NCBI GenBank assembly: GCA_023634235.1
Contig: JAMKCF010000004.1
Span: 22,204,527 to 22,268,526, forward strand
Source of the DNA: Pisaster brevispinus
Lineage: Eukaryota > Echinodermata > Asteroidea > Forcipulatida > Asteriidae
DNA length: 64,000 bases
Direction: 5' to 3'
In this document: positions 23,401 to 35,400 of the stretch, piece after piece
Position numbering within the stretch: position 1 is the first letter of the stretch
How the letters are laid out: each line of letters starts with the position of its first letter
The notes under the pieces: model-generated
The model's input: the letters and a program-made list of their open reading frames with translations, nothing else
The model's database searches: none
What the model was told of the DNA's origin: nothing
Position numbers and translations under genes: made by a program

Positions 23401-23933
23401 TTATGACAAATGTATTATTTGGCTGAACAAGAAACAACTCAGTAGATTATTTTTAAAATTTGCCTGATATATTATTCTAACATAATTTTGCTCTCAACAG
23501 ATTACTGTAAATGTTTTTGTCATGAAATTGTATTTATTATCCAGTATTATTTATTTATGGAAAAATTGTCATGCATGTTGCAGAGGTTAAATAAATTGAA
23601 AACTTCAAGAATAGACTGAAGAAGATTCAGCATTTGTTTTGAAATGAGTAGTTTTTCATTTATATTTTTCAAAACGTAAGTGCTGCGAGTGGATTAAGCT
23701 TGTATGATTGTAGAAGTTACATGGGTTTGCAGTTTATGGCCTTGCTTCGCTCCAACACAGCGTGGTGAAAGGACAATGGTTTTTTTATTTTGGTTGTATA
23801 TAAAATTGTCCAAAATGTTTTTTTTTTTAAGGAAACCATGCTGTTGCTTATGTCGTTGGAAGGAATTTGTTTTTATTTTTATTCTTAATATGTTATATTT
23901 TGGCAAAGAATGCTGATTGTTAAAGTTACTTTA

Positions 23934-24285
23934 CAGGATAGGTATGGGGAAAAAACATTGTTTTTAATTTTAGTCTGAAAAGCTTACTGATTATGAAGTT
24001 CATACTAGAACCATTTTTCCTGTGAAATATTTCCCTCTGGAATGAAGTAATAGTTGAGAAAAACCCTCTCTGAAAACCTACAAAACATGCAACAGCTGAT
24101 TTCGGCTGATACAACCAAAATTAAGGACAATGTGTTTACATGCTGAAAGTTGTGCATGGTTTTTCACTATTTTCTCCTGACTCACACAAGCCCAAGTTTT
24201 CTCAGGTTTGTTATTCTATGTATTTGGTAGATTACACAAAACATGAACACTGTCTGCGACTATTTTGTCAACTCTACCAATCCTG
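23934..24285 (+). mobile_element. MITE M1 copy
   Basis: CAGGATAGGTA (one mismatch) to TACCAATCCTG, TA on both sides; 352 bp; interior as in the other M1 copies. Confidence 0.85.
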
Positions 24286-24524
24286 TATATCACCCTTTAC
24301 TATCCTTGACAATTTTAAACAAACTCCAGGAAATAATACAAAGAATTTTGGTTAAAAAACAAACAAGATAAAGCATGATTTAGTTTTAAAAAATACTTTT
24401 ATTTAAATAACATGCGTCTCTGCAATGACAATACAACTTTTTTTAAATATCATGTAGTTATCATATTTACATACCGGTACTGTAAGTTATCACACAAGCG
24501 TGAGTGGATTACGGAAAAAACAGC

Positions 24525-24585
24525 GTTTCTGCGTCCCATATCCAACAAGGTTGAAGACCGAGTTGGATATGGGATGCAGACAGGC
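24525..24585. repeat. Short hairpin
   Basis: 'ctgcgtcccatatccaac' and its near-complement 'gttggatatgggatgcag' flank a spacer of about 15 nt. Confidence 0.7.
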
Positions 24586-25572
24586 TATATTTTTCCGTAT
24601 TCCAGGAGTGCCTGATGCGTAGCTTAAAGTAGCGCAATACGTGCACGCGTGAAAGGCTATCATTGGCTGAGAGTCGCGCGCAGCGTGTACACACCTGCAC
24701 TTTTCCATTGTTTGTCATCAAAGATGGCGGCCACTGACGTCATGTGCAATCTATCTATATAGGTTAATAACACACTCTTGTTGCCATGGATTGACCAATC
24801 AGAATCGAGGATTCAAGTTTGCGTGAAGATAAATGAGAATACAGACAACTCTTGTATGAGAAGTCATAAGTAGAATCACATGAAAGAGTAAGATATGAGA
24901 CAACATTGTCAACAAAAATTGTCAAGAGGTGATGATGGTCAAGAATCTTCCATTGACGTCATCAAGTCTTATTTTTAGCAACCGTTAACTTTTAGCAAAA
25001 AAGAAGAAAGAAAAGAAACACAAGGCGCACACCTGACTTTAAAACCTTAGAATGGATCTTTGACCTCATTTCCCAACCTAGTTCATCTCACTCGCCCCAG
25101 CTAGTCTTTCATACCTCGTCAGACACTTACAGATAGTGTTTTCAAGAGGTGGGTTTCCGTATTAATTCTAGACATGGTCCCCGGAGGCTATGCGGTCGAA
25201 CCTCGAAACATGAATAGAATGCGGGCCGTACTGCACTCTTGCAATTAAATTCATCTTATTAAATAAACAGCTTCATAAACTCTAATGGACTGTAGGGACC
25301 CAACGCTGTTATTGATACATGTAACCAAGTTATTAGAAAAACAACAACAATGTTTGGCTTTGGATTGCATGGGTAAATGCCGGTGGATATTTTTTTCCCA
25401 AATGGCTTTCAACCTTTCAACAAGATGTCAACATTGTTTTGGGAAAATTATTGCAATTCCATGTTTTGAGACCTCAAGCTTTTCAGGGTTTTCAGTTGCG
25501 TCTCGATATCTTTGGGGGAAATAATTAATCAACGTTACAGAGTTTTGTTTTTGTTTTTCTTTTTAAATCGCC
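24586..25572. other. Non-coding stretch
   Basis: No supported gene. Unique sequence with scattered short open frames that lack motifs. Confidence 0.4.
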
Positions 25573-25766
25573 AGGGTCCAGTTTCCTAAAGCTGCTTAAG
25601 CACAAAAAGTAGCTAAACATAACATCATTATGCTTACCAGAATAAGGTTACCAGCCTAAATACCATTGTTACATGCACCGCCTGTGACTGGTATCCTGCT
25701 CATTTCTGCTCAGCAGGAAATTGTTAAGCAGTATTTTTAAGAAGCTCTATAAACAATTGGGCCAAG
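25573..25766. mobile_element. MITE-like M5 copy
   Basis: Left end 'gggtccagtttcctaaagct', right end 'agctctataaacaattgggc'; internal 'gctgctcatttctgctcagc' type sequence as in the family. Confidence 0.55.
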
Positions 25767-26116
25767 GTGCCAGCCATGAAAAACATTTTTTCTTTGTATT
25801 GTTTTATTACCATGTATGGATTAGTTTGGATTCACCAATCAGTGCATGAACGTTTGAATGGAAATAAAATAAACAAACAAACAAACAAACAAACAAACAT
25901 TTTGGTTATACCCAAAATGAGAATATGGTAGACGTGGTAAACATCTTAATCATATAACTTTTAACAATGAAATAGACTCTTTGCAAGATATAACACTATA
26001 ACATGGTTTCAATGTTATCTAAGTATATTTTTCACTTTTCGCAATGATAGCAGTTTCTGAACATTCATGAACAATTCTTAAACTTTATAAGACAACTTTT
26101 GTAGTTTTTTGTTGAA

Positions 26117-26201
26117 CAAAGAACAATTGACTAGAGCGGGACTTGAACCTGCACCCTCCAGATTAACAAGCTGGCACTCTACCAACTGAGCCATCTAGCC
26201 C
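26117..26201 (-). repeat. T1 tRNA-like repeat
   Basis: A minus-strand tRNA-like head with flanking 'gttgaacaaagaacaattga'. It lies just downstream of the MCM10 stop codon, outside the coding exons. Confidence 0.75.
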
Positions 26202-26432
26202 TAACTTTTGTAGTTAACAATACTTGAAGTGAAGTCAATGTGTTATCAAAAACAATAATCAGTTGGGATTCTTCCATTCGAAATATAAATTTATATAATT
26301 ACATGTTAAAATTGTCAATTTCTTTTAAAGATCACTGATTCTGAATGTTAAAGAATAAACTGGGGATTTTCTTGTTTGTTTGCATGTATAACAAGAGCGA
26401 CGAGAGTTTCCACGCATTATCACATGATCAAA

Positions 26433-29400
26433 TCACATGACCCACTTTCGTTCTTCACCTCTCAGTAGAAGTTTCTCGCTGTCAAGTACAGGTCCTTTTC
26501 TCTCCTGAGGAGCAGAAACAAAAAAAACCAAATTGATTCAAAAACCGAAGTGGCGAGCAGACAAGCACAGCACACTGTTTATAAAATCGACACTCTACTA
26601 TATCTTAACTCTCGTTCTTCTCAGAACTGCAGGCCCTTCCACACGAGCACCAGTAACAAAGGTCCTCGGTAATGGGTGCCGGTTGTCTGTCACTTCCTTC
26701 GATTGCATTTATTTAACAAGCTTTCACACGACTTCTTAAAACACAAATGTACCAACGTCACTGGTATTTCGGGGGGGGGGGGGGGGGGGGGGGTAAAGTA
26801 AAGGTCATAAATGTTCATTCACTGAACACTTTCTTCTACTAGTGACACATTCTGTGCATGAGAAAAAATGATATCGCCATAGCAAGGGTCCTTGGTTATG
26901 GCACAGTAAATCGGTTCACACTACACATCCTGGTGATTTTAACATGGTTGCTATTCTTTGGGTGGAGGTCTGGATCACTGATAAAAATAACAAGAGTCCT
27001 CAGTTATTATTTTACAAGGATAGCTTTCACACGACTGGAATTTGCTTTTTTTTGTAACATCGAAGTGATTTTAGTCGAGGTCTCTTGTGAAAAATTGTCT
27101 TGTGTGAAAGAGCGTTAACACTTTCCAAAGAGAAATTTAATAACATGGTTGCTACCATTCAGGCTACCTGCACACAACATGAAGTGGTGATTCAACAACT
27201 TGAATAAACTCAAATCAAAATCAAACTAACCTCCTTGGCAAGTATAAAATTTTTACCCCACCATAACATCCCCTAAATCGCAAAAATTCCAACCCACGAA
27301 ATATCGTCATTTAATTGTAAGGACTCTGATCTCAATGTGTACAACTCATCATAAGAACTGACCCAGCAACTCCCCTTTCTCAGTGGTCTCCTTTAAGGAA
27401 GTCAGCTGACCAAATGTCAGTCAAAATTCTCTCCCCTTGAGCCTTAAAATGTTCTCATAAGAAGTGAAACAGTCACCAAAGGGAGACAGGCATAGTCCAC
27501 ATTGTGTCCAAACCTGTAGTTTTGTATTTCTGGTGATGCACAGTCTGTAAACCTCCTGAATTGTAACATCTGGGGAGGTTCCTGGTCCAGAATAAGGAGG
27601 AACCCAGGACATCAAGCCATTTTCAGGAATTTTCACTTTTGGCGAATCTCAAACGTGATTTCTCTTGGACAATAACGGTTCCATCCTCTGGCCGTTGAAC
27701 CATACGTGTTTTTATTCCCAGCTACCAAGGACTCAAAGTTAATTTAATCATCTACAGCCCAATACAATTTGATATCGATTTGCTTTTCTTAATGGTATAA
27801 TAACGAGACGTCGTCACATGACCAAGATTGGCGTATCTAGAAAATTGAGTAATGTGTTTTACCCAGAACAAATCTATTATAATAAAATTACAGGTTCCGG
27901 GGTCCAGAATAAGGGGCAACCCAGGCCCTCAAGCCATTTTCAAGAATTTTCACTTTTGGCGAATCTCATCGCTGCCAATTAGTCTGGCTGCACGGCTACT
28001 TCTTTGATTGTTAAGCACTGATAGTTCAGACCCGCCTCTAGCCATCGGGCTAGCTCGGTGGTCTAGCGGTAAGACATCTGCTCTAGCAATGCAAAGGTCA
28101 TGGGTTCGAATCCCTCCCGAGTGATTGCCTTTGGATTTTTTTTTTCACAGAGCTCGGGAGAGCACTGAGCATACAGTGATTAATACACATCGGTGTAAGG
28201 GTAAAACCAAAATTAATCACTGATAGTTCATTTAACGTCAATTTACAAGTCAGTGATATTCTTGAGAGGAAATCTTAAATTGTAAAGCTGACTGACCAGC
28301 AAACTGATCACACTGGCTTGTCACCGTGTAAGTAAAAGACAAACCCTGTGGGAATCCCAGCCAGAGCTGCCACCAATTGCATCTTGAAATCAGGGAGGTT
28401 TTGTACAACAATCAGGGAGATATTTAGAATTACATTCAACATAATTTGGGAAAAAGTTTCCATAATCAGGAAGATTTTCAAATTTGTTCATCAGAACATG
28501 GAAAGATTGATTTATTTTCAGGGAACTTTCTGCAGAAGCCAACCTACACGTGAACTCTCTAATTTTCATTATTTCTATTTCACAGCGATATTGTTAGCTC
28601 TGAAACGTGACTTCTCTCGGACAATAAACAGTTCCAACCTCTGGCCGTTGAACCGTACGTGTTTTATTCCCAGCTCCCAAGGACTCAAACTTAATTTAAT
28701 CATCTACAGCCCAATACAATTTGATATCGATTTGCTTTTCTTAATGGTATAACAACGAGACGTCGTCACATGACCAAGATTGGAGCATCCAGAAAATTGA
28801 GTAATGTGTTTTACCTAGGGCAAATCTATGATAATAAAATTACAGTCGTATAAATAGAGATGTCATGAGTAAATACAACATATAGGGGTTGTGAGATATA
28901 TTGGCCACAACTTAGGTTAAACAAAAATTGGGTTGAACAAAGAAAAATTTACTAGAGCGAGATAAGAACCAACAAACTCCGGATTAATGTGCCGGCACTC
29001 TACCAACTGAGCTATCTAGCCCTATGTTGATGGACTCCCTATTTTGTCAATATCTTTGTTCAGAAGCCATACAACCGTTAACCGCCGTGTAGCCAGGGAT
29101 CACACCCAAGTCTACGATACAACCTGGGAAGCGGCAGCAGAGGGATCACCTTAAGGGGATGGGACTTTTTGGTATTAAATATCAAGTAATAAACCACAGG
29201 GGAAACTGACTGGGTAAATTAACTGTATCTTGAATTTGTTTTGTTATGAATTAAGATGTATTGATGATATGTAATCTTTGTACTTTAATGACAACATTGA
29301 AATAAACATAACAATGATAATAACAAATCAATTGGAAAAATAGGACTAATCTCAATATTGACACTCACCTTTAACATGGACGTTCGCTCGTAACTCGTCC

Positions 29401-32400
29401 CACCACAAGACCTTGGGGTAGGAAACAAATATAAAATGTTGAGTCATTTATCAATCAGTAAATTTCCTTCATAATTTGTAATGGCAGAAACACATCCCCG
29501 TAAAAACTTAAAAATTGAATTGTTAAAAGATTGCAGATTAATGACAAGATTTTGTCGCCACCAAAATGCAATGCAGATCTATTGTGAGAATGTTGTGCCC
29601 CTCCTCACCAAACATTCATCCAGCCCCCAGCCAACCCCACATCCCACCCATACCCACACCAACATTAAACTCCCAGCCAAACCAACATCCAACCCTCAGC
29701 CAAATCGCATCCAACCCCCACCCAAACCCCCACTCAAACCCTCATTTAATCCCCAATCAAACCCCAAGCCAAACCTCTATCCAACCCCACCCAAAACCCC
29801 AAGCCAAATCTCTATCCAACCCCACCCAGAACCCCAAGTCAAACCTCTATCCAACCCCAGCCGAACTCCAACCCAAACCCCTAACCAACCCACTACCCCC
29901 CCAGCCAACCCACATCCAACTCCTAACCAAACCAAGAACAGTCTCAAAAGCAAAACCATTCGGATCACTCATTCCCATGACTTCCAACCGTCCAACCTTG
30001 GTAGGTCATAGGTCATATAAACACCATGACTATTAATGATTGCCACCGATATCATAGATAACAGAATGTGATAAGAAAACATCGTCAGACTACAGATGGG
30101 AGACACTGCCGAGAGATAGCTGGAGGTTATGAACTATTTTATAAAAAACCGTCTCCAGCCGATCGTGTCAGACCTGTTGACATTCAGGCTACCCACTGTC
30201 AATTCCATGGACGTCAAAGAATGCGCAAGAACACTTGACAAAAATCAGAAGCGGCACTCAGTTCCTACTTAACTGAATAAAATGTCACTGATTTGAGCTC
30301 AGATTGCTTTTTTCTTTTTTAAATTAGGTCAGTTTTAAATCAGTGCAGTTCCTCGATTCTTTGGATGGAGGCATTTTTTATGGAAACCAATTTCCCGCCA
30401 GATGTTTTAGAACCACAAAATGTGGTTCAACAGTTGCATGCAATTGTTTGGACAGATGCCAGCAAGACAACTTGCGGTTCAAAGACGATGAATTTGTAAT
30501 TCCACCTGCCCTGACGGAAATTTAGCCGACCAAGGAGGACGGGCAGAAATTAAAGGGGAGTTTTATGTCAACTAATGCCAAGTGCTTCACTAAGACCTAT
30601 AAACCTATAAAACTAATTTGTTCAGGCAACTGAACATATTCTGCCTACTTAAGACAGATTTCCAATTATCCTCAGAAATAAATCAGCAAAATTAAACAAT
30701 TTTATTGAATAGCCTGATTAGTCTATTTAAAGCTTATACCATTGTACAATGTATGTCAGACCTTGTACTCGTTATAAATTTGTCTACCTTTTTCCCAAGG
30801 GCAAAATACCATGCCTTTTTATTGAATGCTCTCTTTCTTCGGTTGTTACAATTACTCATCGTCCACAGACACAGTTTGAGGTTTAAACGTCAATGAAAAT
30901 CCTTGTGAAAACAACAAATTGTGTTTGACATGGAATACAAAAGGAACTTAATTGCTAATGGGTTGTCAGCGTGGAATGGTACATGTAGAATCACTTAGTG
31001 TTATGAGTTTCACAGCCGATTTGTGGTTATTTCTTGCTCAGAAGAATGAATGATCTGGGTTTTTTGCCGTTAAGTTATTAATTTTTTTGTGTTTTAAGCT
31101 CTCTCCTTATCATTATACACTTATGCTCTTTTTACAGTACCAAGACAATTCCCAGGAAATGAAATCCCACCAAATTTCTGGGGAATTTCAACCCTCCACC
31201 ACCAAATTTGTTTTGTTTATTTGTTTGTTTGTGTAGGCGATCTTCCCAACAAGGGAACTCACAAAATTCTCACAAGGAGATATAAACAGCCAACTGGCAA
31301 CAGCCCATCCCCCTCATACAAACATTGCTTTAGCTTCTACGATTATGAATTGAACAAATCAATATTTATATCTTACAGGGATTCTTTTCCCATTTTTAAG
31401 ACTGGATTAATTAGGCTTTTGTTTTCAGTCACAGTGGTTAGGTTCACTTTTTACTTATGCTGGCCATCTCAGAATGGGCTTGTCTTGTCATCTGATTCCA
31501 ATAGTTACCTTGATCTGACAGTGTTACTGTTCCATTCCGACGCAAGTGATGCATTTTGGTTTACAAATATTCCAGTTATCTTAAGATTGTACACGTTAAA
31601 ATATGTTAGTTTTTTGGCATTGTTGAAAGCCTGGTCGAATAAATAATAATAAAAAATAACAACCATAACAAATTGTGATTCAGTAACTAGACGACAATAG
31701 TTACCCTAGTCATTGTGAAATCAGCGGTTGGCTTGGTAGGATTCGAACCGACAACCTTGTGATTGCAAGCCCAGCAGTCTAACCACTTGACTGTGGTGAC
31801 AAAATTTAACACTTGTTCCACATTCATTATTCAGTCATTATTGATCTTACCTGCATGATTTGTTCGGGATCCTGTTGAATGTAATACTCCTACTCTTGCA
31901 AGTTTTACAGTTGAAATATCGCATCGTCGCTTCGTGTCGCGCTAGCGGATGATTCTCTGCCTTACACAGTGATGAGGGACTGAACCACGTGTAGTCGCAC
32001 TGTGGGAGTGACAATATTACAAACAGTGAAACTAAAAACTAATTATAAATAATGCCAACATTAATGATAAATAGAAATTATGTACAGGTAGTACTTGACA
32101 TTTAAGGTTTTACGGTACTTGACATTTAAAAATGGACCACAAAACAATTCACATAGAAGTATAATATAAAAACAAGTGAATCTCGAAATGTAAAGTTTTA
32201 TCCCAACATTCAAGTTAAAACCATACTAAACGGTATGAGTAATAAATAGAAAATACATAGCACTTTACATCTAAAAACAAACAACAAAGGGCTTCTGAAA
32301 ACATAATATAAAAATAATTGAAGGGTTAAAACAAATATAAAAATAGCTCAAAGCTTTATATAAACAATGAGACAATATATCATGTGATGGTTTATCAAAG

Positions 32401-35400
32401 ATATCATTTTTCACATGTATAATTACTGGAGATATTATATTTTGAAGAAAAACGATCGGGGACTTTAAAGTGTTCGGTCATGTTTTACGTTTTACCTGCC
32501 GCGATGTTGGCTCGCACCAGCTTTTAGAATTTTTACAATCTTTAGATGTTTCTCCTTTATTCGTTTTGTTTGGTATTTCATAGTATTTTCTAAATTTGTC
32601 GGAGCAGTTTCATTTCTTCTTTTTGGAGATTAATCAAGTTTCCTATGTCTTTTGCCTTATGTGAAAATCGTTGATTTTCAGTTGGTTTGGAAGGCGGAGA
32701 GCTAAGAAGCCTCCACTCTCTTCTTACCTTCTTACAAGACACTACTTTACATTTCTTCTCCCTGATTGAAGCCATCTGAGTCTCAAGACGTTCCTTCTTC
32801 TCAAGGGCCTGGAAGTATAGCTCTTCCATTTCAGATTGAACCTGTCCCAAAAGAAATAAAGATATAAATGCTTGTACTACAAAAATACTGATTATCCAGA
32901 CGAATACTGTTATATTATTATTTTAGTAATTGTCATTATTTTATAATTATTTATTTCTGGTAATGAAACCAAGAATGCCTCATAAGTGAACTTAATCACT
33001 GTAGTTCATGATAAGTGTTCTGGGTCTTTTACGTGCACTACCAATTCTAGTACAAGGGACCTATGGCTTAATGTCCCACCCAAAGGACAAAGCATTTATG
33101 GTAAAGTATCTTGCTTAAGGACACAAGTGTCAAGACCGGGACTCGAACCCACACTCTGCTGATCAGAAACACCAGAGCTCGAGTCCAGTGCTCTTGACCG
33201 CTTGGCCATGACACACCATGCTTGTTTTTGTGATTAAAACACATGACTAGGATTACACTGGATTTTTCATAAGTTGTTGGAAGGGAAACCTTGCCCGTTT
33301 ACCTCAGCTAGAACACCAGAGTTTCTGGACTTGGTATTCATGATCGATTGCAGTTCCTCTTGGCTCATGTCCACCTCCTGACCTAAGAAAGACTTCTTTA
33401 GTTTCTTGGCTGGCTGTCCTGACTCTCCACTGCTCTCTTCTGTCAAGGGTGAGAAAATAAACAAGCTTGGAAAGCTATCCACAAAGGTCAAAGGTTATGC
33501 ACCTCAAAAATATTTATCTGGAAAGTCTTGTGCAGCTGCACTATTTGGAATCAAAATTTTGCATTTTGGTTTAATATGAATGGCAAACTTTATAAATGTA
33601 AGCATATGTTATAATAATGAACATTAGTCAACATTTCAGAAAAATAACTAGAAACACCCCACCTTCCTGCGATTGATTGAGGTCCTCCTCTACTCTCCTC
33701 TTCACTGCTTCCCGTTTACGTGGCGACATGGGACTTGTGCTCTTACCAACAACTTTGTTAGGGTCAGACTTGGTGATTTGACCTTTGGATCTAATTAGAG
33801 CGATAGCTTTTCTCTTTGCATCAACGGAGTTTGAACTTTTTCCAGACTTGAAAGACGGAACGCTTCTCCAGGGTACTTTAGACTCATGACTTGCTTCATT
33901 AAAGATGATGTCATCATCATCATCGTCGTCATGGCAATCTCGTCCAAGAACCGGGATCAGGTTTTCTACATCTCTCTGGAAGGACAGTCCTGTTGATCCC
34001 AACTTCTGTTTTGAGTCTTTGGGAGCAACTTGAGTTCCGTTCTTGTCTTTGAGGGTCGTTGTAGATGCCGTCGTCGATGACGAATGATTGAAGGAGGTCT
34101 TTCGTGTGGCCTGTTTGACCTTCATTGACTCTCGATGCTGTTTTAGGAGATCTTTGGCGGTGATTGTGCTGGCGTTTTTGCTCACTGATGAACAAATTAT
34201 CAATTAAATATCAACATCGTGGACTGTTGAGTCAATGAACTACATGGGAGTCTACATAAAAAATTTCTGCTTACAAATTAGCCATAAAATGTACTACCAC
34301 AATAAAAACATATGCTGGCTTTGTAGTACATTCAATAGATTAATATGCTTTGAAGGATGAGGTTACACAAATAGAAACAAGTTGGATTCTCCCAACCCCT
34401 TAAATTTTATAGTGAAGACAACTTTAAAGTTCTGCTAAAATTAACTGGTAAAATTGACATTGTACGCACTAAGCATAATTAACATTAAAAATATATACCT
34501 TTGAAATGCAATCAGGTAACAAACCTTGCATTTCTATCAAAATCTCTTCAAACATTCGATACAAATTTTCAACAAATAAATATTCTTCAAAAACAGATAC
34601 TTAGAATGAAATATACCTTCTTCAACTTTGACCATGTGCCGAATCAGATTCTGTGATCCAAAACTTGGTGCACTCAACAACTCTTTGCTGCAAACGAGAA
34701 CAGGTAGATAACTTTCATGAAATATGTGTACATGTATATTCAGTTTGCAGTAGCACCATGTCTATATATCTACTTTGCTGTGTAGATTTGTTCTTGAGAA
34801 CTTGTCTTGCTATTTATTGTACTGCCACGGAGTAGATTTAGGAATTTGGGAGAATACTTAGTTCTGAAAAGAACTGTCTTGCTTATTAACTACTACCTGG
34901 GGGGAGGTAGGAAATCGACCGGGACTACTTTTGCTTAGTGGATCGAGGAGACTTCTCGTTATTAACTTCACTGCTCCGGAGTGAGTTCTTAATTGGTCTC
35001 AATGTTTCGACTAACCTGCTCTAGCCATCGTCATGAAATAGTTGTCAATAAAGTAAAGCAAGCTGCAGTAAAGGTATTTAATTTGAAGTTCTCACTGATA
35101 CTTCTCAAGTATTTTATTCATCCAAGTTGGCTAAAAAGAAACCTATCGTCAGTGAGTACGAGTTATTACAGAAATGTTAGACTAGAATCTGAGATTTTCA
35201 GACATCCTTTAAAACTCACAATGGTTCACTGGCTCCAGCCACCTTGATCAGTGTGTCTTCTTTATTCTTGCGTCCGTGCAGCGTCAGGACACTGTCTCTT
35301 GCTTCTTGCTCAATCTCCTTAGTTCCTTTGACGCCAAGACTCTGCAATGCCATCTTCGTCACTTTCTTCTTGGGTTTACTACCAGATTTAGAGCCAATGA

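Noticed and set aside
28349..28752. 134-codon plus-strand frame
   Set aside because: It lies in duplicated intronic sequence, is on the strand opposite to MCM10, and shows no family motif.
29481..30036. Two overlapping Pro/Asn-rich plus-strand frames
   Set aside because: They are translations of the C-rich tandem array and have no start context or domain.
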